From: Cyclospora cayetanensis
Taxonomy: Eukaryota; Apicomplexa; Conoidasida; Eucoccidiorida; Eimeriidae
Assembly: GCF_002999335.1 (NCBI RefSeq)
Contig: NW_020312134.1
Location: 1 to 64,000 of the forward strand
DNA: 64,000 nt
Reading direction: 5' to 3'
Below are positions 36,300 through 48,461 of the stretch, piece after piece; the first letter of the stretch is position 1; the number at the start of each line of letters is the position of its first letter. The notes beneath the pieces are model-generated. The model searched no databases and was not told the DNA's origin. It saw only the letters and a program-made list of their open reading frames with translations. The position numbers and the translations under genes are program-made.

Positions 36300-38950
36300 A
36301 TTTACATGCCGCTTATCTAAAATGCGAAAGTGCGGTTATGCCAACCAGAAAAGTATGTCAGCCCCAAGGACATGCAAGTACTCGAAGATTTTTTTGGGCA
36401 GTTGGAAATGCACCTCGCGTTTTTACCCTCGGAAAAAGAGAAAGCGCGGTTCCTTTTTGCATGTTCGTCGGCTAGAGAAATACTTTTATGATTGCTCCGT
36501 TCACATAGAGGCAGTCGTCTGCTTGTAGATATTACTACAGTTCAAACCTCCACACAAGCCCTGGCTTATCCTTATAATTGGAGGTCAGTTTAATACCAAG
36601 CTTGGAAGACATGAGAAAGTGGGAGCAAGGTGAACTATCAATACATTAGTTTCAAGAGGAGCAGGCTACTTTTTTTTGCAAAAGCCAGAACGTACACCAG
36701 TGGCTGCTTTATCAAGCATTTTTCACGGGTCTAATCGATGCGTGGCGCCAGGTCATTGCAACATGGGCAGTGACTCAGCCAGAGAAGAACAGGCGGTACC
36801 TCGTAAGGTGAGACAGGGTGTTCACGCGCAGTAAAAGAATATGCCTCTACGCATGCCCATTGTTAGTGACTCTGCATCAGGTTCTTTGTTGGAGAATTCC
36901 ATTGAGCTCTTAGCCAAGGAACAGCACGTGAACACCTCAAAAAAAGGTTTACACACACGCTAAATAATGACGAGCTGCCAGCAGGCTGACCACTTGCTGG
37001 CCGTCCAGCGTACTGCGTGATGCACACATTGCGTGAGGCTAATACCCGGGGCATCCCTCAGCTATATTCCACTGGGGCGAAAGGCCCCACGGCATCAAGA
37101 AATTAAATAACATACAAAATATTTACTTCAAAGGGTAAATGTAGGAAGAAATAAACGCAGGTGCGCATAATCCGGTGTCGATGCCGGAAAAGGACGGACG
37201 ATGGCACGTGTGCGTAAGCTCTACACCCCTGACCAAGATTCCTGTGATGGTTTGCAAGGCCTAATGTAGGCTACCTATCGGACACGATACACCGCTCAAC
37301 AGCCTAGTCGACGTATTACTTCACAAATACCTTCCTTCGAATCCCCCCTTGCCCAGATGACATGCAAAAAATGACGTTCCACATATTTCGTACTCGCAAG
37401 TCGAACATCTTTTAAAGCTCCTTGGACTTGTTGAGGACCCAGCTGAACTGCATCGGAAGATCGAAGACAACGTTAATGAGTCTATCAAGGAGGAGTGATG
37501 GCTTTGTGTTTAGCCGACACGCTTGAGAACACCCTCAGCGCCAAAGAATAGTGCTTCAGCTGTAGTGGAACAAGCAGCGGGGTGTAAAAGCGTGCAAGTG
37601 CTCACTTGTCATGAGAACAATTGTGTACTAGGATTTCGGTGCTATGGCTGCAAAAAGACTGAGCCAGCTCTGGCGAAAGGTGGGCAATAGCGCCGTTGTC
37701 TTTACCTCTGTGCACCCGCAAAGAGGTAGCAATGTTGTATTGGCTTGCGTCTTATTAGTAACGTCTCATCCCAGACTTTGCTAGGATTGCTGCCCATTTG
37801 GCTAACCTACTTTTCAAAGCGCAGTCTATTCCCTGAAAAAAGAGGCTGATGCTATAGCAACGGCGCTCATGCGATGTCGTACAGCTCCTCCATTAATCGC
37901 GCTGCTTGATAATGTGAGCACTTCTTTCTTACAGTCGATGCGAGTGACTTGACGCTAAGTGCTTTTCCCGCCTAACAGGATTTGGGTTCTTCAAAATGTC
38001 AAATGCTTGCTTGTTCTCATCGCTTCAACAAAACTGAGCACTTGCCAATGATAGGAAAGTTTCTATGTGGTGCGGTGAGCTGTTAAGATATGGCGGCACT
38101 ATTTATCCTGGTGTCATTTCACCCTGCAGACCTATCCTGCGTCGTAACTCTACCTTATTCTGGGGGTCAAAGGGCTCGATACCCCTAGAGCGATTCACTA
38201 GCTTGTGCGTCTCCTGCACGATTTTTTAGTGAAGGCTGCAAAGGGCTTCTACGAGATGGCGGCTTATATGGCCGAAATCCAGAGTGTCAAAACGTTAATC
38301 TCCCACATCTATGGTATACATTGAGAAGCCATTCTCCTATTCAAGCCTGGACCTAATAGTCCGGTGTCAGCGGCCCTCCTTAGCAGTCGAGAGATGAAAT
38401 GGACAGCTAGCTGATGTACGCGAACATATGCACAGGCCCCAAGTGAGCCAGTGGGCTTTGCGGCGGTCGGCTGTGTGTTTCGAGCCTCGAGATTTGGCTT
38501 GGTGGTTCGGCAGACACTAGAGGCTGCATCAGAAAGTGACCAGGTGAAGGAGTTTGCAGTCAGGTGGCGAGGATCACATTCAAGTTTCCCACAAATCAAT
38601 GCTCTTTCTTGATCTATAGATTTTTCCAAAAGTTGGAGGTACCACAGAACTTTCAATAACCGCTTCCTCAGAACTTTCGGGACTCTCAATATATTTTGCA
38701 AATTTTGTCTTGCAGACAAGTGATTCACAGGGCAACGCATAATTCACAGGTAGTCGTGGAAGTGCTGGATTGTAGAAATTTCGAGGGCCGAGGATGCAGT
38801 AGACAGAAGTTTCTAGTTTACTGGGATCGAGAACGCCAATCTGAGTGGCAGGCTGAGGAACAGTTGAGCGGTCTGCTGCCTGTGGAATATTTTGCGGCTT
38901 GCTTCGGCTAACAATGGCAGGCATCGTTGGTGGCATTCCTCGCTGATAGT
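36300..38950 (+). mobile_element. Decayed Ty3/gypsy LTR retrotransposon (chromovirus type)
   Basis: Scattered fragments of a gag-pol polyprotein occur in the correct order on the + strand, broken by stops and frameshifts. A Gag-like segment at 36378-36488 reads VLEDFFGQLEMHLAFLPSEK and continues in frame. The RT thumb/connection at about 37693-37840 contains KEVAMLYWLASY, two stops, then RLIPDFARIAAHLANLL. RNase H at about 37930-38110 contains TVDASDLTLSAF, a stop, then SHRFNKTEHLPMI. A chromodomain lies near 38750-38908 (VEVLDCRNFEGRG, then KFLVYWDRERQSEWQAEEQL), which marks chromoviruses. The RT palm with its YxDD box was not found, and only about 650 bases separate RNase H from the chromodomain, so most of the integrase is deleted. 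Flanking LTRs were not delimited. The element is dead and old. Confidence 0.8.
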
Positions 38951-40695
38951 TTGCCTTCTTCATTGCCGGAATAGCTGCGTTATAATTATGTTCTATATGC
39001 TGTGAAGGTGTCAGCTCTTATTCCAAAGATGCTCTCCACACACAGATCAGTTGTGCAGGAACCTAGGATTTTTTTTCCCTACATCTTCACTGCGCATCTA
39101 TCCGTCCTTCAAAATCGATTCTCCTGCGTGCACCGGCCGCATTTGTATGTGGACATTGCGCTGTGAGGCGCGAATGTACTGCTGACTAGTTTGTTCTTGA
39201 GTTCATTTACACAAGTTACTTGTCATGTTTTCTCGCGGTACTAGGCTCACACATTTCAGCGCCACGGTGACAGCGAGCTATCACATCACTGCGGTCACGG
39301 TGGTTATTTCTTTTATGGACACGGGCTAGAGTGTTGTGTTGGCGGTTGTTTCTTATTTCGACACGGGCTAGAGTGTGTCTCTTCGTTTCCGTCGATTCCC
39401 TTTCAGCGTTTATTGCTCCCTTTGCTTTCCTCATTTGAACAGTTTCGCGTTTCTGCCTGCTGGAGGATTGACGATGGGGCGGTTATTCCTTCTGTCCAGC
39501 ATGCAGTTGCTCTCGATGTACAGGTTTGGAGCATGAGGGCAAACGCTTTCCATGGCTCGGGGCTCTGCAGGGGGGGTCGAGGGTGTAGCAGGTTAAGCCA
39601 CACATAGATATTTCGCACTAGACCAGCTATATTCAACAAAGAATTAGTAAGGCACCGACTAGTTGAATTGTTGCTTCGCCTAACTGATTTATTGCAGCTG
39701 GAAGCATCCTTGTGCGCGTGCGCCTTCCGTGTTAGGTGCATGTACCTGTGCTCGCTAGGAGTGTTTCGCGGAGCAGCAATTTGCCCCCCAGCTGTCCCCT
39801 CTCCTCCTGGGAGCTCTGAGGAGTGCGGGCAGGGGAGGCGGGCGGTTTTTTTGAACCATCAATAAGCTTTAAAGTATTTGCATAGAGTCTAGAGTGAAGT
39901 GGCTATGAATGCCTTAGATGGTTCGCTACACTCGGGGTAAGGGGATGAAGCGACTCGGTAAATTCTGGCGAAAATGACCACCAACACACCTCACGGGATG
40001 GATCTCAAGGAAACTTCGAGGAGGAATTCAATGTGAGCGAATAGGGCAGTCCATGAGGAGAGGAATAAACGGGAAATACGCACGGGGGCACACGCGGGTA
40101 GCAACGAAGCACACAGAAAGAAGCCTCCGTCTCCAATCTACAAGCGCAATCTCGATGCCTTTCTCCCCAATTCTGGGGGAACAGGTGTTGCGTGGAGTTG
40201 CTCTCAAGGACCGGAATGATGGCGATAAGTGACCCTCTCACCAGCAGCAACTCAGCCCCTCCTGAATGGGCCCAGCGCACTAGGGGGAACCCCACGCAGT
40301 CGCACGTAAGACAATCGCACACGAAAGAATCTCGACTGTCGTCACATGTCATTCTGGTTCTTTGCTGATAAGATAGATAGGAATGTGTTACGTAAACGTT
40401 ATGCTATCGTCGGTTGCGACGGCTGTATGTTGGCTAAGCAGCAGCCGCCACAGGGCCAGGACTCTAACGTGTGCTGGGGTGCGTCTGTTACTGAGCTGCC
40501 CAGAGGCTGCCTCGCTCGCGCTAGCGGCAAGAGCATTCGGAGTCAGCTACCGCCGTGCGTGCATTTGCCGTCGGTGTCATTGCTGCTCGTTCTTCTAGTT
40601 GCTTTGCCGTTGCAGAGCCATTACTTGCTGATTTACACAGCAGGCTCCACCACAGAATTTACCAGTAGCGAACCCCATCAAGTTTGTAGCTTCTT
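38951..40695. other. Repeat relics between the chromovirus fossil and the next gene
   Basis: A roughly 55-bp tandem duplication containing GACACGGGCTAGAGTGT lies at about 39300-39378. A dispersed-repeat copy spans about 39615-39900. Between 39.9 and 40.7 kb only short frames were found, with no domain signal. Confidence 0.5.
39615..39900 (+). repeat. Dispersed repeat family A, copy 2
   Basis: Second copy of the element at 2340-2625, about 285 bp long, sharing the CTATATTCA, GAGTGCGGGCAGGGGAGGCG and GCATAGAGTCTAGAGTGAAG blocks. It lies about 700 bases after the chromovirus chromodomain, so it could be that element's 3' LTR, but no matching copy was found on the 5' side. Confidence 0.6.
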
Positions 40696-42674
40696 CTAAA
40701 CCAGTAATATCCGTTGCTGCTGCCCCTCCACATGTGCTCGCTCTAGAATTCTAGCATTTTCCAGCTTCGCTTGCAGATTCAAGAAGAGACAGGACGTGCA
40801 GGCGCCTCTCAAACAGAGACTGAAGCCAAGCAGCAACAAAAACGAAAGCACTAAGCGTATGTGCCTAGCAGTGATCGAAGTACTAGTGAGAGCTGCCAGG
40901 GCCCAACCCACCCCTGCCCCTCCCCAAACCCACACAGAGAATACCAACAACCTAAAAAGCAGCAACAGCAGCAGTCGCAGAGGCGCCATCTCCGTGAGAA
41001 GGCACCGCCCTCACCTTTGCCCGCAGATCTGAAATGTTTTGTTGGACCATTGCCCTTCTGAAGAGCGCATATACACACCAACATACACCCACATCCACAT
41101 ATATATATATACATACACATACACACACATATATATAAACGTACACGCACACACATATATTGACACATACCGTGCAAACCCCCCTATAACCTCAAAAGCA
41201 GAAGCTGTGGAGCCCTTCCGGCGGGCATCCTGCGTGGATGCAAACCCTAAACATTCGAACCATGACGGACTCTGTAGCATTTTCTTGCTGAGTCAGCAGC
41301 GTGCGCCTTGCCGAATCGAAGGCCTCGAATTTGGACTGACAAACCTCGGAGCGGTTCTGCAGGCACAACAAGACGAGCACCATCCAGACGCAGCTTCCGA
41401 AAGCCCCCAGGCAAGCCACGCGAAGACGCGAATAATACGCATCTCCACCACAAAAGCAGCATCAGCTGCAGCGGCGCCATCAAGCCTACCGCATGCGTGT
41501 CAGTCCTGTTATCCTTCAAGCATCGCAAGTAGACAATACCTGCAGCCACAGTAGCACTCGCCGCGATGCATGCTACGCATGGTTTCACAAACAGCCATTC
41601 AACTGCAGCCTTTCCCCCGAGGAAATCCAGCCCGTGCAACAGCAAAACCCGCGGTGTACGCACACCCGCTGTACCTGGTGCATACACTGGGCTCTCCAAG
41701 TCCGCGGCCTCTCTGAGCATCTTCATGTAGAGGTCAGCCTGTAGCAAAGAAGAGCATCAGCAGCAACAACCAATAGAGGTTCCACCTCCGTCAAAAAACA
41801 CACATACGCACACATATATACCCATGCCTATATACACACAGACGACGGCAACCTCCACAAAGCGATCAATAAGTAGGGGGGGTTCCCTTCCTACCTTCAT
41901 TTCGCGGGCATCCACGCTGAGGGAGTCCTCCAATTTAGGCTGCATGACATACGCCAAAGGCACCGCAGAAGGAAGCCTGTAACAACCGGTGGAGTACAGC
42001 GTGCAACGCTCCATGCAGCAACGACTAGGAGAACGAAAACACTGGCGGGAGAGCGCGTCCTCACAGACAGCACAACGAGGCCTACATGTCCAGCCACGAG
42101 ATCGGTCCAAAGAGCTCTCTGTGCGTCTGGCAGCTCTGCGCTATTTACCGAAAGCCCCACAAAGTTGTGCCGCATCAACATAGCGTGGAGAGACCGATGC
42201 CTCTGCAGCTCACAGCACGCAGCATGCAGCCCCATCGGGCATTGCAGCAAGCGCATGCGGAGGGCCACGTGTAACAGGCGATCTACCGGTGCAGCTTCAG
42301 CAGCAGCAGCCAGGCAGCACCGACTGCTGCCGGTGCAGCTATGGCTTGCGGTCAAGAGGGGCTGCATGCGAACCGGGAGGCGCATAGGGGAAACGGCCCT
42401 CCCTCTCTACTGAGCAACGGCGCCAGCAATGACACAGAAAGTGGAAACGCAGCAGGCGGGATAAACGGCAACAGTTCACTCCCCTTACCTCCAACGCCAC
42501 CTTTCTGGTTAGCCACCAGTCCTTGAGTTCCCTATCGATCGCATCCAACTCTTGACGCAAAGTTTCAACCGCCAGCTGGCGTCTGTCTACAGGCGTTGAC
42601 ACCAGGCCGACAGCCGCAACGGCGACGGCCCCTTTGCCGAAAAGGCGTGCGAGACTGTGCCGGAGCAGCGTCAT
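40696..42674 (-). CDS. Unrecognised protein of small exons, possibly mitochondrial
   Basis: No family recognised. Minus-strand exons with consistent phases: 42674-42489 (62 codons), 41939-41895, 41738-41675, 41539-41490; a last exon ends at about 40696. The N-terminus MTLLRHSLARLFGKGAVAVA is basic, amphipathic and free of acids, as in mitochondrial targeting sequences. It is followed by a helix (LAVETLRQELDAIDRELKDW) and an LEDSLSVDAREMK / ADLYMKMLREAADLESPVYA stretch. The end of the protein appears to be AKLENARILERAHVEGQQQR and a few more residues. Between 41.45 and 40.8 kb the exon structure is ambiguous; one reading has a hydrophobic segment (ACLGAFGSCVWMVLVLLC) that would be a membrane helix. 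A small inner-membrane or respiratory-complex accessory subunit is one possibility, but this is speculation. Confidence 0.5.
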
Positions 42675-43716
42675 CTGTACAGCCGAATTACAAGCACCAG
42701 CACCGCCCACCGCATCACCCCCCTACCACCGCAGACTCTCCTGCTGCTGCACGCCGCCATCACCCCGCCGAGGCCCTTTGCTATCCCTTTCATAGCGGAA
42801 AAAACTGAGAAAGCACCTGAGCCACTCTACGCATTCCCACTTTCAGCACCCTAGTTGCTGCCGCTTGCCTGGATTCTTGCACGTGCAGCAGTACGAGCCA
42901 GACGGCAGCAGCGGCAACAGAGCGGCAGGCTCAACACGCGGGTCTGTGAGCACAACAGGGCCTAGGAAGCTTACCGTAAACAGTTACGGACGAAGTCCTC
43001 AATGGAGGCACAGGCGAAGGGGTGCGACTGTACGAGACACCCGAGCGAAAGCAATCTTTTCCACGATGCAGCTCCTGTTATTCAAGGGGGCCGCTGCTGC
43101 CTTGTTTGTGAATTACCCACAGGAGACTCCAGGAATCCCCTAGATGTGCGGCTCTAGAGCGGTGGCAGGAGCAGGTGGAGAGGCGGTGGAGTAGGAGGCG
43201 GGGTGATAGGGGAAATCGAGGTCTACTGCGGCCTATGTGTTTCGGGAAGCTTGCAGCTATGGCGCAACGTGTGTATCACCTCCACTCACAATTTCCTGTG
43301 CCTAAATATGCTGGCAACAAGCAACTCTTTTTACCGGAGCAAAAGGCTGCTGCAGCAGCGGCAGCAGCTGCTGCGGCTGCTGTGCATGCATGCAGACCCT
43401 AATCAGAGGGCGCATAGACCGGCCGCTTCAACACCTGAGCCTGCGCTAAATACATGCAAAGCTTTAAACAGACCGTAAGACAAGACAGAGAGCCTCCTGT
43501 GTGTGTATACAAACAGACAGCAGCAGCAACCCTACAAAAACAGCAAATACGGCGGCAGCCCGAGGAGACACCCGCTGCCGCGGAATCACTGGAGCAATCA
43601 AAAAGGCCTCGCTTTTTCAGCCCGTTGCATGCGCCTGAAAGCTTGAGCAGCAGCAGCGCGAGCGACCACATTCGCAACAGCAGCATCACAAACCCGCAGC
43701 ATCAGCAGGTGTAATC
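42675..43716. other. Divergent intergenic region, putative bidirectional promoter
   Basis: About 1 kb lies between the divergently transcribed unrecognised gene (-) and SRP68 (+). It contains several open frames without domains and CAG-rich stretches near 43345-43385. Both transcription starts probably lie here; no promoter element could be assigned. Confidence 0.4.
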
Positions 43717-46700
43717 ATGGGGATTGATGCAGAAGACTCTCCTTCAGCAGGCGGAAGCTGCATGCCGCCACCTGAAGCCACCCCAGCAGGTCCGCTGTCT
43801 CTCGATATTACGTATACAGCCCATGTTCTGGGAGATCTGAACGGCCTGAGACACAGGGATTATACGAGATATCGGAGTTACCTCACCCGTCGCTTAGGCC
43901 GCTTACGGCGACACTTGGATGCGAAACATGGCAGACACCGATACGTGCCCAAGCCGCTACCGGATATTATTACCGACGAACGGTAAGCATCTGAGCTGCT
44001 CCTGCTCCTGCTGCTCCTGCTCCTGCTGTTGCTGCTGCTCCCACGCATGCATGCTGCTTAGGCTGATACGCATGTCCTTTTTTCTGCCGTCGCTGCTTCG
44101 CCGCTCTCGATATGTTATTGTCTATGAGGCAGCAGCTGCGCGCGTTCCCCGTGGAGGTTTGAGTGGCTGCTCGCCTCTCCCCTCTGGCGAAGCTGCAGCA
44201 GCGTCATGCATGCGCTTCTGTTGTATCTACAGCGCTGGTGTGTATGTATGTGTGTGTGTATGTGCTGCTCTTGGTGTTGCTTTTGCTGCTTCCTCACTCT
44301 GCAGGTACCTGTTGTTGGTGCTGCTTCAAGCTGAACGGGCATGGGCCTATGGCATGCAGCTCAAGAGCGACAATGCTAGCGCCGCTACACCTGTGTGTTG
44401 TTGTAGATTGTCGTGTTGGGGGTGATAAAGAAGGCAATGTGTAGTACTCCGCGCTGCTAGGGGTCGCCTTTGTTGTGTTGCTGCGGGTGTGATGGCTCTC
44501 CTGAGAATTGGTGTGCTGGGGGTTGCGCATACCATCCGCTGGAGATGCTGTTTTCTTGCGCTGCTCTCTCGAGCTAGCTGCCGGTACAGCGGCGGCGGCA
44601 TGGGAGTGTTTAGGGGCTGCAGGTAGCTTGGGGATGCGCGCCGTTTTTTGTTTTCTTGCTGCAGAGTGCCAAGCTCCGTGCGCACTCGATCCGCCGGTTT
44701 GCAAAGGCCCTTTTGTATGCCCGTCAGCTGGAGGCCCTTTGTAGGGGGCCCCTGGGAGGGCGGGCCTCCTCTGGGGGCCCTCAGCGCCCGGGGCCCTCGG
44801 GTACGGGGCCCGAGGCCCCCGGGGAGGGGCAGGGGCCCCCCCGCGTAGACGTTGATGATGAAGGCCCCCTGTGCGACGGCCGGACCTGTTTGGATGCGCT
44901 GGCGTATCGGTACGCCATGGAAGCTGCGTTGCAGCAGGAGAAGGAGCAGTGGGCAGCTGCGGCAACAGTGCTGCAGCAGCTGCAGCAGGTGTACATCCAG
45001 CTGAAACGGCTAAGCAGCACGCAGCCGGAGCTTGAGAGACTCTACAAGACCAAGATCGAGGCGTTGGACCCCCTGTTGCGTCTCTGCGTATTCCATTCTG
45101 GCGATATCCGAGGTGCCGCTGCTGCTGCGCAGCCGCAGCAGCAGGAGGCCCCTTCCACAGCCGACGCTCGAAGGAAGGCCGCTGCCGCTGCCGCTGCTGC
45201 AGCAGCGGCAAAGAGCAGCACCGGGTGTATTGCCACGTGGAGAGGCACGCCAGTAGATCCCAAGAAGGAGAAACCGAGGGCAGCAATGAGCGCAGCACTT
45301 GCGAACTGGAAGGAGCTGCAACTGCTCCCCCTAGAAACGCTCCGCACGCTTGCCGCCGCTGCTGCAACCGACATGAAAACCATGGCTCCCACTCTCACAG
45401 AGGCTGATGCTCAGATTTGGGCAGAGCAGTACGCTTGGCGCCTGTCTTTTTCTTTCCCTACTGCTCTCCACCCCCTTGCAGAGTGTCTGGGAGATAAGGC
45501 CTGCAAAAGGACTCCCACACCTCCCTGCAGCCAGCCGCAGCGTTCGCACACTTTGCACAGTTTTAAACTGCGCACCGGATGCTGCTGCTACAAGAATGCG
45601 TTTTGCGGCCCTTGCATATTTCAAACTGCTCCTGTTGTCGCCTTATGCAGGTATGGAGAGGCTTCCGCCCGATTTAGAGACTGTGTGGAGCTGGTTCACA
45701 AGGAAATGATGGTAATAATGCTCTTGTTAGGGTGCTGCTGCCCTTGCTACTACTATTGCTATTGCTGCTGTTGTTATTGCTACTAACACTACTGCTACTG
45801 TTACTGATGCTATTGCTATTGCTATTGCTGTTGCTGCTGTTGTTATTGCTACTATTCCTGCTGCTACTATTGCTGCTCCTGCTATCGATATTGATGCTAT
45901 CGTTAGTGCTGCCAGTATTGCTACTTTTGCTGCTGCTCCTATTGCTGCTTCTGCTGTTGCTACTACTGTTGCTATTCCTGTTGCTTCTATTGTTACTGTC
46001 TTCGCGGCTACGGCTGCTGTCGTTCTCCCTGCAGGCAGATCCTGAGGAGTCGTCATGGCTGCACGCCCAGGGTAAGCGGTTTTTCCTTAGGCCTCTGCCT
46101 CTGCACTAGAGAAAGGTACTGCCGCAAAGGTAGCGATGCAGCAGCAGCAGCCAGAGGAGGCGGAGCAGTTTTTGCTGCAACCTAGCGGAAGTCACATACG
46201 CACACCACGTTCCCCATTCGGCTTCACAGGTTGGCGTTTGCTGCTCAAGCGTGTTTCCCTTCCCATTGCGCGCGGTAATGGGTGGTACTGCTGCAGGTCT
46301 ATGCATGGATATGAGCCGCTGCTTGGAAGTAGAACGGGACGCCCTGATGCTGCTGCGGTGTCTCCTGAGCCTCTCTGCTGCAGATGGTCGGTACTGCTTC
46401 CTTTGATTGCAATTTCTGTTGCAGTTGCTGGGGCATTTGCAGCAGCCGGATGGGGTAGCGCTCTCCGGGTTGCTGGTCGCAGTCTTGTTGCATGCTGCAG
46501 CCTGCTATGTCCGCTACTGTTGCTGCTGCTGCAGCAGATCTGCGGGAGTCTCGGGAGCTGTCGAGAGCGCACGAAGGCTTTCGCTTTGCAAATCTGTTAC
46601 TTCAGGTCGGCAGCTGCATATTTGCCCCCCTGTTGTTGCACCTGTGTGCGGCTGCTGCGGCGCTCCTGGTGGCTGTGGCTCTCTCGTGTTCTCTACTGTG

Positions 46701-48461
46701 TTTCTTCGGCAACCAGTTTCTTGCCGTTTTCGCAGGGCCTTGAGCAGATGCAGGGGGAGGAGGCCCTCCCCGATGAGCGCCGTCCGCAGTTGCAACGGTG
46801 GATTCAGATAGCGAAGGACGGCAAGTACGTGTTACTGTTGTTGGGAGGACTGCTGGAGATCTCGTCTGTGTCAAGGCAGGAGAAATGTGTGCGTATTAAA
46901 GCTATGGACGTAGATCTGCTGTGTGTTGTTACGTGCAGGGCTACCTGCCTGGCCACCGCAATCGCTTGCGAGGGGGTTCTGTCAGATGCCTTTGGTAAAA
47001 AAAACCCTTTCACCACCACTGCTAAAGGCATCCACACACGGCTTCTCCCAGGAGCACTGTCGCTGTACAGGGCCCTCTTAGATGCGCCTGTGGTGCTGCA
47101 TCTCAGTTTTAGCGCGCGCCGTCTCTACACGTCAGGTGCTGCTCAGGCTGCAGCCCGAGGTGAGCAGAGGGGCCATCGGCGGCTGCTGCTACAACTGTTG
47201 CGGTCCTCTTCTGTGTTGACACGCAGGGTAACCGTGAGACTCTGTGCATTGCGTCCTCTTGCAGTGAGAGTGTTTGTGAATGGGACTGTTGCTGCTCTCG
47301 CAGACACATCGCTTCCTGCCGTGCGTGACTGCGTGCATTATGGTGTTCCGTGCTGCTGCTCTTTGAATGCGCTTGTGCAGCTCCGCGACGACCCCCATGA
47401 GCGAATTGACTTGTTACTCGCTGCAATTCAGGTGAATGCGCGTCCTGGCCTGCTGCTACTGCGGCTGCTATTGACACGGTTTTTAGTGGTGCTGCTGTCA
47501 TGGGACGTTGTCGGCTGGCAGTTCCCTCATGATACCGAAGACTTTGGCCAGAGACAGCTATTGTTGTGGCGTTGCTGTCGTGTCCGCTGCTTTGCGCGCA
47601 GAAAGTGACTGCAGTTGCAGTAGGACAACGCATGTGCCGCTACCTCTGCGCCCTCCTCTGCAGTGAGTGCCCCAGCACTTCTCACTTCTGGCCTTCGCCA
47701 GGACGTAAAGCGAGGCTTGAGCCTTAGGATAGAGCACACTGTCTCCTGAAGCACCCTGCCGCGCACTCGGGTTTCTGTTAGCTGGAGGACGAAAGAAGGG
47801 TTTTGTGTTGCTGCCGCGGGAAGGCGGCAAGGGCAGCAGCAGGCTGTGGCCAGTGACAGAGGCGCCCTCCAGCTCAAGTGCGCTGTGCTGCTGCTGCGAC
47901 AGAAACACAGAACATCCACAGGCCGGCCTCCGCTGCCGTGGCAACGCGAGAAGACACAGACAGTGCCGACTTGACTCCCGTACAAAAGCAGGTACCGCTG
48001 CTGTTGTTTCTGGCCCTCAACTTTCCGCGCTTCTGACTGCAACGCGTGCTGCTGCTGTAGGTGGGGAGGAGCTAGGGATGCATATATCTGGCTGCGCCTT
48101 TCGGGTTCTCTTGTGATCTGTGATTACAGCTGCAGTCAACTGTGGGACGTTTGCTGCTGCCTCCTCCCGAGCCGGTTGCCTGCAAGCCGCATCTCTTCGA
48201 CTTGGTGAGTGCCACCCTGTCGAACGTAGGCCACCTCCTCATGGAGGAGCCCTCACAAGACGCGCGCCCCTCCACTGCGGCAACAATTGAAAAAGGGAAA
48301 CTTGTGTGCGACTCTTATCCGCATACTCTCTTGCTTGCGGCTGTACTGATGGGACGCTGCAGGCCATTACATCCCTTGAACCCCCTGACCTCTCCAGCAA
48401 GACAGCCGCCGCTAGTGGAGGTCGGTTTGGTGGACTTCTTAAGTCCTTCTGGGGCCGCTAA
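43717..48461 (+). CDS. SRP68: Signal recognition particle subunit SRP68
   Basis: SRP68 binds SRP RNA as a heterodimer with SRP72 and supports co-translational ER targeting. Exons traced with consistent phases: 43717-43982, 44305-44392, 44665-45428, 45651-45711, 46035-46071, 46297-46386, 46538-46605, 46736-46824, 46939-46994, and one beginning at 47052. Later exons are partly resolved, including LRDDPHERIDLLLAAIQ near 47382-47431. Family landmarks are GLRHRDYTRYRSYLTRRLGR and then the RL RR helix (SRP-RNA binding), RYLLLVLLQAERAWAYGMQL, AKLRAHSIRRFAKALLYARQ, LRLCVFHSGDIRG, ATWRGTPVDPKKEKPRAAM, LLLPPPEPVACKPHLFDL (the SRP72-binding end) and a C-terminal GGRFGGLLKSFWGR before the stop. An insert of GGGGCCC-rich sequence (about 44730-44845) adds a Gly/Pro/Arg-rich loop after YARQLEALC. 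The final intron is uncertain. Confidence 0.9.
44728..44848 (+). repeat. GGGGCCC-rich insert translated within SRP68
   Basis: About 120 bases of GGGCCCC/GGGGCCC words sit between conserved SRP68 segments (the YARQLEALC helix and the VDVDDEGPLCDG stretch before LDALAYRYAMEAAL). The frame stays open and yields a Gly/Pro-rich loop absent from the usual family pattern. Composition is sharply unlike the flanking exon. Similar sequence is intergenic at about 600-680, 1005-1055 and 23540-23615. Confidence 0.7.
45722..46030 (+). repeat. TGCTAC/TATTGCTGCTGT low-complexity intron of SRP68
   Basis: About 300 bases of irregular TAT TGC TGC TGT TAC triplets fill the intron between the exons at 45651-45711 and 46035-46071. 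Frames are open throughout on both strands because of the triplet structure, but phase and conservation place it in an intron. Confidence 0.75.
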
